A DNA stretch of 37,904 bases from an uncultured Aggregatibacter sp. (GTDB lineage Bacteria > Pseudomonadota > Gammaproteobacteria > Enterobacterales > Pasteurellaceae), in the NCBI RefSeq assembly GCF_901873365.1, contig NZ_CABFLM010000047.1, positions 1-37,904 on the forward strand, given 5' to 3'. A program made the translations under genes and the position numbers. Of this stretch, positions 8,818 through 16,325 are shown in pieces; within the stretch, counting starts at the first letter, position 1; the number at the start of each line of letters is the position of its first letter. Under the pieces are notes generated by a model that made no database searches, was not told where the DNA came from, and saw only the letters and a program-made list of their open reading frames with translations.

Positions 8818-9421
8818 TTTGGATGTCCAGGAAATAGCAGCTTTTAAATTCTTGTAAGGATTGATAAGGCGAACCGGCGTTATCGACTAAATATTGATAT
8901 TGAAAATCATGCCGTTTCAGTGAGAATTTTCGAGGAAAAGACACGGGCGACCATTGTGAGAAATGTAAAGGCTTATTGCTTTTGCTATAGCACATTGTTA
9001 AAGCGTTGCCTTCCACGATATTCAAGCTCAAAATAAATTCCACGACAGCAATACAATCAGGGTTGAGTTGTTTAGGAAAAACCTGCTTATATTGCAAAAT
9101 AAAATAAGAAAGTAACCGCTTTCGACAAGCCTTCGCGTTATCTTCCAATAGTTCAATACCATAAATAGAACAGACTGCGAGCACCGCATAAAACTCATAT
9201 TCTCGTTGCGAAGTGCGGTAGTTTTTTTCAACGATTTCTAATTTTCTTTTCAGAATTTGAATCAAAAAATTGCCATCACCACAAGCGGGTTCAAGAAAAC
9301 GTGATTCAATCCGCAAGGTTTCATCCTTAACAAGATCTAGCATCGCATTGACTTCTTGCTCACGAGTAAATACTTCACCGTGATCGGCAACACGCTGTTT
9401 TGATTTAATTTGTTTGGTCAT
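8792..9421 (-). CDS. SAM-binding methyltransferase-like polypeptide, partner of the downstream methyltransferase
   Basis: Starting at ATG 9421 gives 209 residues beginning MTKQIKSKQRV. An earlier in-frame ATG (9532) would add 37 residues that are Thr/Val/Ile-rich and encoded by the repeated GTNAC elements, so it is probably regulatory DNA rather than protein. The protein has GEVFTREQEVNAML (motif X-like, about 14-27) and a near-canonical SAM-binding motif I, EPACGDGNFL (44-53). I find no [DNS]PP[YFW] catalytic motif, so alone it should not methylate adenine by the usual chemistry. It overlaps the next gene by 26 bp. I infer a two-polypeptide methyltransferase, or a SAM-sensing or regulatory subunit. 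An uptake core lies at 9211. Confidence 0.7.
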   Translation of the reverse strand: MTKQIKSKQRVADHGEVFTREQEVNAMLDLVKDETLRIESRFLEPACGDGNFLIQILKRKLEIVEKNYRTSQREYEFYAVLAVCSIYGIELLEDNAKACRKRLLSYFILQYKQVFPKQLNPDCIAVVEFILSLNIVEGNALTMCYSKSNKPLHFSQWSPVSFPRKFSLKRHDFQYQYLVDNAGSPYQSLQEFKSCYFLDIQNAKPIHKL

Positions 9422-9480
9422 TGTGACACTTGTAACTTTTGTTGTGACAGTAATTGTGACAATTTTAATTGTTACGTGAC
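9421..9480. promoter_or_regulatory. Cluster of GTNAC elements, putative operator of the restriction-modification module
   Basis: Six GTNAC pentamers lie in 60 bp: GTGAC 9423, GTAAC 9432, GTGAC 9444, GTGAC 9456, GTTAC 9471 and GTGAC 9476. Three are part of TTGTGAC, and those at 9432, 9444 and 9456 are spaced exactly 12 bp apart. The arms GTGACAATT (9456-9464) and AATTGTTAC (9467-9475) form a near-perfect palindrome. The cluster sits between the divergent methyltransferase and XRE-type genes, where a control protein would act. Confidence 0.55.
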
Positions 9481-9530
9481 TTTCGATCAATGTCTCTCTG
9501 TTAATTAAGATCTGTTTAAAGTTGCGATCC

Positions 9531-9947
9531 ATGAACGAAAAAGAGACATTTGCAGCTAAATTAAGGGAAATTCTTATTGCAAGAGGCTATGAATTAAAGG
9601 CTTCTGTACTAGAACGTGAATTTAATTTACATCATTACGGAAAAGCGATTGGTGGACACGCTTTTGGGCGCTGGCTAAGAGGAGAACGTATTCCTACTGC
9701 TAGACATCTTAAAACCCTAGCAGAATGGCTTGAGGTGGATATTCACGAATTGGTGTCAGAGGAAAAGGCTTACCAAGTCGTAAAATTGGAAAAGAAAAAA
9801 GAACCGAACAAGCATATTTGGGAAAGTGCCGCAAGCTATCAGGATCAAACGCTGTTTCAAATGTTCTTGAATTTGCCACAGGAGCAGAAAAAAGTGGTGC
9901 GTGAAGTGATTATGGCAATGGATAAGGCGTATCGCTCAAATAAATAA
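9531..9947 (+). CDS. XRE-type helix-turn-helix regulator
   Basis: A 138-residue protein from ATG 9531; a TTG nine bases upstream is a possible alternative, and neither has a clear ribosome site. Residues about 5-70 look like a Cro/C1-type helix-turn-helix: FAAKLREILIARG, then GHAFGRWLRGERIPTARHLK and LAEWLEVDIHELV. The C-terminal part (about 75-138) is charged and helical and may dimerise. It is divergent from the two methyltransferase genes and faces the GTNAC cluster, so it is probably the control protein of the module. Autoregulation and repression of the methyltransferase-helicase operon are inferences. It resembles phage-type repressors more than the very small C proteins of type II systems. 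Confidence 0.75.
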   Translation: MNEKETFAAKLREILIARGYELKASVLEREFNLHHYGKAIGGHAFGRWLRGERIPTARHLKTLAEWLEVDIHELVSEEKAYQVVKLEKKKEPNKHIWESAASYQDQTLFQMFLNLPQEQKKVVREVIMAMDKAYRSNK

Positions 9948-9978
9948 ATGTAGAAGATCCTCACAGATCTTCTACATT
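9947..9978. terminator. Bidirectional terminator between the regulator and udp
   Basis: A perfect 13-bp inverted repeat (AATGTAGAAGATC / GATCTTCTACATT) with a 6-base loop. Read on the minus strand it is followed by the T-rich TATTTATTT, suiting udp. It also directly follows the regulator stop codon. Confidence 0.8.
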
Positions 9979-9993
9979 AGTAAGCCGATAAAA

Positions 9994-10752
9994 TTACACT
10001 AACAATCCTGCCGCTTTCACTACCACATGAATGGCGCGTTCTTCCGTGGATTGAATCGTCGCCTCATTCGGGATTTCTTGTTGGGTGCGGTTGACGATAG
10101 CACCTGCGATCATGCCGGCACGCAAACCCATGGCAGAGCACATGGTGAACAAGGTGGCAGACTCCATTTCATAGTTCATTACGTTCAATTCTTGCCATTG
10201 TTTTAATGAACCTTGGAAATGACGGTAAATTTTGCCGGTGTAGGTGTCATAACGTTCTTGTCCCGGATAGAAGGTGTCCGAAGAAGCAGTGATACCCACA
10301 TGGACGGCATCGCCGACTTCTTCTTTAGCGACTTTGTAAAGGGCTTCGGTACATTCAAAGTTTGCTACCGCCGGATATTCCAATGGGGCAAAATGACGGC
10401 TGGCACCATCAAGACGCACTGCACCTGTCGTAACTAATAAATCACCGACGTGAATGTGCGGTTGGATAGCACCGGTTGTGCCAATACGTAAGAAAGTACG
10501 CACACCGAGTTGGGCTAATTCTTCTACTGCGATGGAAACGGATGGGCCGCCAATACCGGTGGAACATACGACCACGGCGTGTTCCTCAATATAGCCGAGC
10601 CAAGAGGTAAATTCGCGAGTGGCGGCGAGGAATTTTGGGCGATCCAATAAGCGCGCAATGCGTTCCACACGCTCCGGTGCGCCCGGGACGATGGCTAATT
10701 TAGCCCCATCTAGCATGGCTTTCGTTAAGCCAAGGTGAAAGACTTCTGACAT
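9994..10752 (-). CDS. udp: Uridine phosphorylase
   Basis: A 252-residue protein starting at ATG 10752 behind a strong AGGAGG; an in-frame extension to 10797 would add 15 basic residues not typical of the family. Udp reversibly splits uridine with phosphate to uracil and ribose-1-phosphate (pyrimidine salvage). Family motifs are clear: IVPGAPERVERIA (21-33, phosphate loop), STGIGGPS (64-71), RIGTTG (89-94) and NYEMESATLF, holding the substrate-binding Glu-Met-Glu. It begins 28 bp beyond asnC on the same strand, so it could be co-transcribed with asnC. Confidence 0.95.
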   Translation of the reverse strand: MSEVFHLGLTKAMLDGAKLAIVPGAPERVERIARLLDRPKFLAATREFTSWLGYIEEHAVVVCSTGIGGPSVSIAVEELAQLGVRTFLRIGTTGAIQPHIHVGDLLVTTGAVRLDGASRHFAPLEYPAVANFECTEALYKVAKEEVGDAVHVGITASSDTFYPGQERYDTYTGKIYRHFQGSLKQWQELNVMNYEMESATLFTMCSAMGLRAGMIAGAIVNRTQQEIPNEATIQSTEERAIHVVVKAAGLLV

Positions 10753-10780
10753 AACATCCTCCTTTCTTGTTCTTTGTTTT

Positions 10781-11233
10781 TTACGGTTTAATATCACGCA
10801 AAATCGGGTTCTGCATGGAAATTAAGGTTTCTGTGGATTGAATCTCGTCAATTAATTGGATTTTTGCCGACAAGACTAAATGCAGTTCGGCAATCGTATG
10901 TGTCATGACTTTAATGAAGATGGAGTAATTGCCGGTGGTGTAATAGGCTTCTACTACTTCATCAATGGCCTCTAGCTTTTTGATCACTTTTTCATAATCT
11001 TTTGCCGATTTCAAAATAATGCCAATGAAACCGCAAACATCATAACCCAGTTTGCGTTCATTGATTTTCACTTTTGTCCCTTCAATAATGCCTGATTGGC
11101 GCATTTTTTCCACCCGAACATGAATCGTGCCGGGGCTAACACCAAAATTTTTCGCCATTTCTGCATAAGGGGTTCTTGCATCTTTGGTTAATACACGCAA
11201 TATTTGTTGATCTAAATTATCGATATTTTGCAT
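10781..11233 (-). CDS. asnC: Lrp/AsnC-family regulator AsnC
   Basis: A 150-residue protein of typical Lrp/AsnC size. The N-terminal helix-turn-helix covers about 6-55 (LDQQILRVLTKDARTPYAEM, then GVSPGTIHVRVEKM), and the ligand-binding RAM domain covers about 65-145. In E. coli AsnC activates asnA and responds to asparagine. The divergent arrangement with asnA across 171 bp and the close sequence match support the same role here. The intergenic region is strongly AT-rich, as expected for AsnC binding, but I could not define individual sites. Confidence 0.95.
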   Translation of the reverse strand: MQNIDNLDQQILRVLTKDARTPYAEMAKNFGVSPGTIHVRVEKMRQSGIIEGTKVKINERKLGYDVCGFIGIILKSAKDYEKVIKKLEAIDEVVEAYYTTGNYSIFIKVMTHTIAELHLVLSAKIQLIDEIQSTETLISMQNPILRDIKP

Positions 11234-11404
11234 AACTCGCTCCTTTTCTATAAAAAATTTAAATAAATTATATATTTTTCAGATTTTATCTAAACAATAA
11301 TGAAATTTCTTTAATTTTGGCTAAATCATGTTGCATTAAACCTAAAGAATAGAGAGAATCTCCGCCATTCATATAGGAACATTAAATAATATAGGGTAAA
11401 AACA

Positions 11405-12397
11405 ATGAAAAAGACATTTATTTTGCAACAACAAGAGATTAGTTTTGTAAAAAATACATTTACTCAAAACCTCATCGAGCAATTAGGTATCATCGAAGTT
11501 CAAGGTCCGATTCTTAGCCAAGTCGGTAATGGTATGCAAGATAACCTTTCCGGTATTGAAAAAGCGGTGCAAGTGCATGTCAAACAAATTCCAAATGCGG
11601 TGTTTGAAGTGGTTCACTCTTTGGCAAAATGGAAACGTCATACATTAGCCCGTTTCCATTTTAAAGAAGGTGAAGGCTTGTTTGTACACATGAAAGCGTT
11701 GCGTCCGGACGAAGATTCGTTAGATGCGACTCACTCCGTTTATGTTGACCAATGGGACTGGGAGAAAGTGATTCCGGAAGGTCGTCGCAATTTCGCCTAT
11801 TTAAAAGAAACCGTGAATGCCATTTATCGTGCGATTCGCTTAACGGAATTGGCGGTGGAAGCCCGTTTTGATATTCCATCCGTGCTACCAAAACACATTA
11901 CTTTCGTACACAGTGAAGACCTCGTGAAACGTTATCCAAACATGAGCAGCAAAGAGCGTGAAAATGCCATTTGTAAAGAATACGGCGCAGTTTTCTTAGT
12001 GGGAATTGGCGGCAAATTGTCCGATGGCAAGCCACACGATGGACGTGCACCGGATTACGATGACTGGACAACAGAGTCAGAAAACGGCTACAAAGGCTTG
12101 AACGGAGATATCTTGGTTTGGAACGACCAACTCGGCAAAGCGTTTGAGTTGTCTTCTATGGGGATTCGTGTAGATGAAGCAGCGTTGCGTTTACAAGTCA
12201 GCTTAACCGGCGATGAAGACCGTCTCAACATGGATTGGCACCAAGAATTATTGCAAGGTAAATTGCCGTTAAGTATTGGTGGCGGTATCGGGCAATCTCG
12301 CTTGGCGATGTTATTATTGCGTAAAAAACATATCGGTGAAGTGCAATCCAGCGTTTGGCCGAAAGAAATGTTAGAAGAATATCAACATATTCTGTAA
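11405..12397 (+). CDS. asnA: Aspartate-ammonia ligase (ammonia-dependent asparagine synthetase)
   Basis: A 330-residue protein, the same size as E. coli AsnA, with AGGG upstream of the ATG. It makes asparagine from aspartate, ammonia and ATP through an aspartyl-adenylate. The fold is that of class II aminoacyl-tRNA synthetases; the motif 3-like GGGIGQSR is at 292-299. Other family signatures are GNGMQDNLSGIEKAV (41-55) and HGRAPDYDDW in the middle. It is divergent from its probable activator asnC and ends in an uptake-core terminator. Confidence 0.97.
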   Translation: MKKTFILQQQEISFVKNTFTQNLIEQLGIIEVQGPILSQVGNGMQDNLSGIEKAVQVHVKQIPNAVFEVVHSLAKWKRHTLARFHFKEGEGLFVHMKALRPDEDSLDATHSVYVDQWDWEKVIPEGRRNFAYLKETVNAIYRAIRLTELAVEARFDIPSVLPKHITFVHSEDLVKRYPNMSSKERENAICKEYGAVFLVGIGGKLSDGKPHDGRAPDYDDWTTESENGYKGLNGDILVWNDQLGKAFELSSMGIRVDEAALRLQVSLTGDEDRLNMDWHQELLQGKLPLSIGGGIGQSRLAMLLLRKKHIGEVQSSVWPKEMLEEYQHIL

Positions 12398-12405
12398 TAG
12401 ATGAA

Positions 12406-12451
12406 AAAGTGCGGTGGGTTTGAAAAACGTTTTTTAAATCCACCGCACTTT
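12406..12451. terminator. Terminator made of facing uptake sequences, after asnA
   Basis: AAAGTGCGGTGG (12406-12417) pairs with CCACCGCACTTT (12440-12451) across a 22-base loop. Both arms hold an exact uptake core, and it sits between the convergent asnA and nrdG genes. Confidence 0.85.
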
Positions 12452-12479
12452 GGTTTTGCCTGCCTCTCTACTTTCGCCT

Positions 12480-13016
12480 CTAAATCTTAAATCGCTGAAT
12501 AAGCCCAGCCGCTGAATAGCTGTCTAAAATATTAGATGCGGTCTGTTTTTTTGATGCTAGTCGATGAATTACTTGGTTCGCCGAGCCACGCCAAACTAAA
12601 CTTGGATCCGCCTGTTCTTGAATAAACTTACCATCAATGAGCACATCAATATAAGGCAGCATTTGCCGTTGATATTCATCCAATTCCTCTAATTTGTAAC
12701 CTGTCCAAACCCAAATATCTTTGTCGGGGCATTCTCGTTTGACCCGTTGAACCAAAGGTAGAAGGGCTTCTACATTTCTCGGATGCAGAGGGTCTCCCCC
12801 GGAAAGGGTTAATCCTTGTCGCTTAATGCGCGTGTCTTTGAGATCCTTAAGAATTTGTTCTTCCATCTCAATACCAAAGGGCACCCCCGCGCTAAACGAC
12901 CAGCTTTTTTGGTTATAGCACCCTTTGCAGCCATGGGTACAACCGCTGACAAACAGCGTACAACGTGTGCCTTCCCCGTTGACGATGTCAACGGGGTAAT
13001 ATTGTAAGTAATTCAT
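12480..13016 (-). CDS. nrdG: Anaerobic ribonucleotide reductase activating protein (radical SAM)
   Basis: A 178-residue protein. The radical SAM iron-sulfur motif is CTHGCKGC, with cysteines 26, 30 and 33. LTLSGGDPL (about 94-102) is the SAM-binding GGD region. NrdG generates the glycyl radical on NrdD under anaerobic conditions. E. coli NrdG is about 154 residues; here some 20 residues (ASNILDSYSAAGLIQRFKI) follow the usual end near NQVIHRL. This tail could be a lineage-specific extension or a changed stop position. The gene lies downstream of nrdD on the same strand but is separated from it by a 0.5-kb repeat island, so cotranscription is uncertain. Confidence 0.94.
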   Translation of the reverse strand: MNYLQYYPVDIVNGEGTRCTLFVSGCTHGCKGCYNQKSWSFSAGVPFGIEMEEQILKDLKDTRIKRQGLTLSGGDPLHPRNVEALLPLVQRVKRECPDKDIWVWTGYKLEELDEYQRQMLPYIDVLIDGKFIQEQADPSLVWRGSANQVIHRLASKKQTASNILDSYSAAGLIQRFKI

Positions 13017-13068
13017 TTTATTAATTTAGCTTAGTTTCTATTTCGTACTTTCATTCTGAAAGCACGAG

Positions 13069-13529
13069 TTACTTTTCTTTGCTTCGCCAAAGAAAAGTAA
13101 CCAAAAGAAACGCGCCCCTGCTTTGCCTTGTTTCCTTTGTTTCATTGAATTTGCTTCACGAAAATTTTCGAACTCGCTACGCTCAAACAAAGCGAAAATT
13201 TTCTACAAATTCAACTCCACAAAGGCGGCAAAGAAGGGAATATAACCTTTCCACGAATAAAGTGCGGTGAAGTTTTCCGTTATTTTTCTATTAGAAAAAC
13301 ATTTAAAAATACGGTTTTTTGTGTGGTCGCACTTTTCCAGAATAGCGCTCAAATAAAAATGAAGGCCCCGTATAAGACGCCTGAGCGACTTACAAGTTTT
13401 AGGAAATTTTCGCTTTGTTTGAGCGTAGCGAGTTCGAAAATTTCCGTAAAGAAACTTGTAATCAAGCGAAGAAAAGCGGCTTATCCGGGGTGTGTTCTTT
13501 GCTACTTTCTTGCACAAGCAAGAAAGTAG
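13069..13529. repeat. Palindromic repeat island between nrdG and nrdD (two inverted repeat copies)
   Basis: This fills nearly all of the gene-free stretch 13,017-13,535. The outer ends are hairpins: TTACTTTTCTTTG/CAAAGAAAAGTAA at 13069-13100 and CTACTTTCTTGC/GCAAGAAAGTAG at 13502-13529. Inside is a perfect 40-bp inverted repeat (13162-13201 and 13404-13443) containing GAACTCGCTACGCTC. Each half follows the same order: hairpin, a C-rich stretch near CGCCCC or CACCCC, then the 40-bp core. It therefore looks like two diverged copies of one repeat family facing each other. An uptake core is at 13260. I see no transposase; short open frames here are products of the repeats. Confidence 0.75.
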
Positions 13530-13535
13530 GAATAA

Positions 13536-15662
13536 TTACATGTGCTTAACCCGACGCTTAACCTCTTCCTGTTTCCCGGCATTAAACGGACGGGCATCCG
13601 GGCTGCCGAGGTAGCCGCAGACGCGGCGAGTAACAGAAACTTTTTCACTGTCGTGGTTACCACATTTCGGGCAGGTGAAACCTTTGCTGGTGCATTCAAA
13701 TTCGCCGGTGAAACCGCATTCGTAGCATTCGTCGATTGGCGTGTTGGTCCCGTAATAAGGCACGCGGTCGTAGCTGTAATTCCACACGTCTTCCAAGGCT
13801 TTCAAGTTATGTTGAATGTTCGGGTATTCTCCGTAGCAAATAAATCCTCCGTTAGCCAATGGTGGGTACACCATTTCAAAGTCTAACTTGTCGTACGGGT
13901 TCACTTTTTTCTCAACATCCAAGTGGTAGCTGTTGGTGTAATAGCCTTTGTCGGTCACGCCGTCGATAACCCCGAATTGTTTAGTGTCGAGGCGGCAGAA
14001 ACGGTCGCACAGGTTTTCACTCGGCGTGGAGTATAAGCTGAAGGCATAGCCTGTTTCGGCGCGCCATTGTTTAACTGCGTTGCTTAAATGTTCCACGATG
14101 GCACGGCCTTTTTCTCGCAGCACTTCGTCATCGTAAATATGTCCTTGGTGATACAACGCATTGATGGTTTCGTGAATGCCGATGTAGCCAAGGGAAATGG
14201 AGGCACGCCCATTTTTGAAGATTTGCGCCACATTATCATCTGCTTTCAAACGCACGCCACAGGCGCCTTCCATGTAGAGAATTGGTGCCACGCGGGCTTT
14301 GGTGTGTTCTAAACGAGCAATGCGGGTCATTAAGGCTTTTTTCGCTAAAGCCAAGCGTTGATCCAATATTTCATAGAACCGTTTTTCATCGCCTTTGGCT
14401 TCAATGGCAATACGTGGCAAATTGAGGCTCACTACGCCGAGGTTGTTACGTCCGTCATGGATTTGTTCGCCATCCTCTTCGTATGCGCCCAAGAAACTGC
14501 GGCAGCCCATTGGTGCTTTAAAGGAGCCGGTGACTTTGACGACTTGGTCGTAATTCAGAATATCCGGATACATCCGTTTGCTGGCGCATTCCAACGCAAG
14601 CTGTTTGATGTCGTAATTCGGATCGTTTGGTTCTAAATTCACGCCTTTACGTTGAGTGAAGACTAGTTTCGGGAATACCGGTGTTTTGTGGTTTTTGCCT
14701 AAACCGCGAATCCGATTTTGTAAAATGGATTTTTGAATTAAACGTGCTTGCCACGTTGTGCCTAAGCCAAAACCAAAGGTAACAAACGGTGTTTGTCCAT
14801 TGGCAGTATGCAGCGTGTTTACTTCATATTCTAAAGACTGGAAGGCATCGAAGCATTCTTTTTCAATCAAGGCTTGCGCATATCCTTGCGCATCCGGAAT
14901 ATGCCATTGTTCCGCGTTTTTCAGGTGTTTTTCATAGCTTAACTGCACATAAGGCGAAAGCACTTCATCAATGCGGTTAATGGTGGTGCCACCGTAAATA
15001 TGGCTTGCCACTTGGGCAATGATTTGGGCAGTGACAGCGGTTGCGGTACAGATCGATTTTGGTGGTTCGATTTCTGCATTTCCCATTTTAAAACCATGGG
15101 TCAACATGCCTTTTAAATCGACTAACATACAGTTAAACATCGGGAAGAAAGGTGAATAATCCAAATCGTGATAATGGATTTCCCCTTTTTCATGAGCTTC
15201 TACGACATCGCGCGGCAAAATGTAACGTTTAGCATAATGTTTCGCCACGATACCGGCCAATAAATCCCGTTGTGTCGGGATCACTTTGGCATCTTTGTTG
15301 GCATTTTCATTGAGCAATTCTACGTTGCTTTGTTCAATCAGCCCCTCGATTTCTTTGGTTAATTGACTACGTTTCTCGCGCGCCATATCACGTTCGTGAC
15401 GGTATTCAATATAAGCGCGCGCAATTTGTGGGTATTGGCTGGCCATCAGGTGATTTTCGACAATCTTTTGAATGTGGCTAATATCAATTTCTTGTTGATG
15501 ATGCGCAAAAATGTCATTGCTGACTTTTTGTGCAATATCATGACAAAAACGTTCATCTTGAATACCCACCGCTTGGGCTGCCTTTTTAATGGCATTAATA
15601 ATGCGTTGAATTTCAAACCCGATGCGTGAACCATCACGCTTAATGACGAAAAATGTCCCCAT
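13536..15662 (-). CDS. nrdD: Anaerobic ribonucleoside-triphosphate reductase (glycyl radical)
   Basis: I favour ATG 15662 (708 residues) because AGGTGG lies about 8 bases upstream; a GTG at 15671 would add three residues. NrdD reduces ribonucleoside triphosphates to deoxyribonucleotides without oxygen. An N-terminal ATP-cone covers roughly 1-90. Near the C-terminus are the zinc pairs CYEC and CPKC, followed by the glycyl-radical motif RVCGYLG and the family ending PFNAGKQEEVKRRVKHM. Length matches E. coli NrdD (712). Two NrdR boxes lie just upstream. The activase nrdG is next downstream, beyond the repeat island. Confidence 0.97.
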   Translation of the reverse strand: MGTFFVIKRDGSRIGFEIQRIINAIKKAAQAVGIQDERFCHDIAQKVSNDIFAHHQQEIDISHIQKIVENHLMASQYPQIARAYIEYRHERDMAREKRSQLTKEIEGLIEQSNVELLNENANKDAKVIPTQRDLLAGIVAKHYAKRYILPRDVVEAHEKGEIHYHDLDYSPFFPMFNCMLVDLKGMLTHGFKMGNAEIEPPKSICTATAVTAQIIAQVASHIYGGTTINRIDEVLSPYVQLSYEKHLKNAEQWHIPDAQGYAQALIEKECFDAFQSLEYEVNTLHTANGQTPFVTFGFGLGTTWQARLIQKSILQNRIRGLGKNHKTPVFPKLVFTQRKGVNLEPNDPNYDIKQLALECASKRMYPDILNYDQVVKVTGSFKAPMGCRSFLGAYEEDGEQIHDGRNNLGVVSLNLPRIAIEAKGDEKRFYEILDQRLALAKKALMTRIARLEHTKARVAPILYMEGACGVRLKADDNVAQIFKNGRASISLGYIGIHETINALYHQGHIYDDEVLREKGRAIVEHLSNAVKQWRAETGYAFSLYSTPSENLCDRFCRLDTKQFGVIDGVTDKGYYTNSYHLDVEKKVNPYDKLDFEMVYPPLANGGFICYGEYPNIQHNLKALEDVWNYSYDRVPYYGTNTPIDECYECGFTGEFECTSKGFTCPKCGNHDSEKVSVTRRVCGYLGSPDARPFNAGKQEEVKRRVKHM

Positions 15663-15696
15663 GTATGCCACCTATAGTGTGTGATTAAAGTTGGCA

Positions 15697-15712
15697 ATAC
15701 TATATATAGTTA
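15697..15712. promoter_or_regulatory. NrdR box, nrdD-proximal
   Basis: ATAC-TATATATA-GTTA matches the palindromic NrdR consensus (ACAC-TATATATA-GTGT type) with small deviations in the outer arms. It lies 35 bp upstream of the nrdD ATG. Confidence 0.75.
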
Positions 15713-15728
15713 ATTCTAACTATTCAAC

Positions 15729-15744
15729 ACACAATATGTAGTGT
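15729..15744. promoter_or_regulatory. NrdR box, nrdD-distal
   Basis: ACAC-AATATGTA-GTGT has perfect outer arms. Its centre is 32 bp from the centre of the proximal box, about three helical turns, the classic spacing of paired NrdR sites upstream of ribonucleotide reductase genes. Confidence 0.85.
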
Positions 15745-15846
15745 TTTTATAAGAAAATGAGGAAGGTTTGTATAACAGAATAAGGTTAGTCTTTGGATTT
15801 ATTGAGAAATTTCGTGATGGCGGGGTGATGTTGTGATTTTCTTTTG

Positions 15847-15884
15847 ATAAAAAAAATTTAGGCGGTTATTAAACCGCCTAAATT
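15847..15884 (-). terminator. Rho-independent terminator of acpP
   Basis: A 13-bp stem AATTTAGGCGGTT / AACCGCCTAAATT with a 4-base loop (15855-15884). On the minus strand it runs into about eight T. It lies 12 bp past the acpP stop and ends the fatty-acid cluster. Confidence 0.93.
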
Positions 15885-15896
15885 GAGAATCAGAAA

Positions 15897-16127
15897 TTAT
15901 TGATTGTTTTGAACGTAATCAATTGCTGATTGAACTGTTGTGATTTTTTCAGCTTCTTCGTCTGGAATTTCGATATCGAATTCTTCTTCTAAAGCCATCA
16001 CCAATTCAACAGTATCTAAAGAATCCGCACCTAAATCTTCAACGAAAGACGCTTCAGGTTTTACATCTTCTTCTTTAACGCCTAATTGTTCAACGATGAT
16101 TTTTTTTACGCGTTCTTCAATGCTCAT
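15897..16127 (-). CDS. acpP: Acyl carrier protein
   Basis: A 76-residue acidic protein starting MSIEERVKK at ATG 16127, with AGGAAG upstream; a longer in-frame version has a basic N-terminus foreign to the family. S36 in GADSLDTVEL is the phosphopantetheine attachment site. It carries the growing acyl chain through fatty acid synthesis and supplies PlsX/PlsB, lipid A and lipoate synthesis. It is the last gene of the cluster, 267 bp after fabG, and probably has its own promoter in that gap. A strong terminator follows. Confidence 0.98.
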   Translation of the reverse strand: MSIEERVKKIIVEQLGVKEEDVKPEASFVEDLGADSLDTVELVMALEEEFDIEIPDEEAEKITTVQSAIDYVQNNQ

Positions 16128-16325
16128 TTGTTTCTTCCTATGTTTAAGTTTACGCTCATTGCGATAAGTTGAGTAGTGTATGTATTTACAAAACATTTCG
16201 CAAGATTTCTTGTTAGAGGTCAAACCTCAAAAAAGAGTTCCGAATTTTTGCAACCACATACAGTTTAAAATAGTTATGTCTTTCACAGACATTGAATGAC
16301 GTAACCAAGTGACAGTTGCGGGGGG

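Noticed and set aside
8792..9421. Frameshifted single methyltransferase split by mutation
   Set aside because: Both chains carry their own motif X and motif I regions, so they are two related proteins rather than halves of one; the 26-bp overlap looks like translational coupling.
9422..9532. N-terminal extension of the first methyltransferase polypeptide
   Set aside because: The extra 37 residues are low-complexity and encoded by the GTNAC array; the family-like start is MTKQIKSKQRV.
4574..9947. DISARM or BREX system
   Set aside because: No DUF1998, PLD-type, PglZ or BrxC-like gene is present; only the helicase and methyltransferase types are shared in a general way.
13079..13529. Small proteins of 60-104 residues in the nrdG-nrdD gap
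   Set aside because: They are read through the inverted repeats (the same Arg/Thr-rich segment appears twice), have no ribosome sites and match no family.
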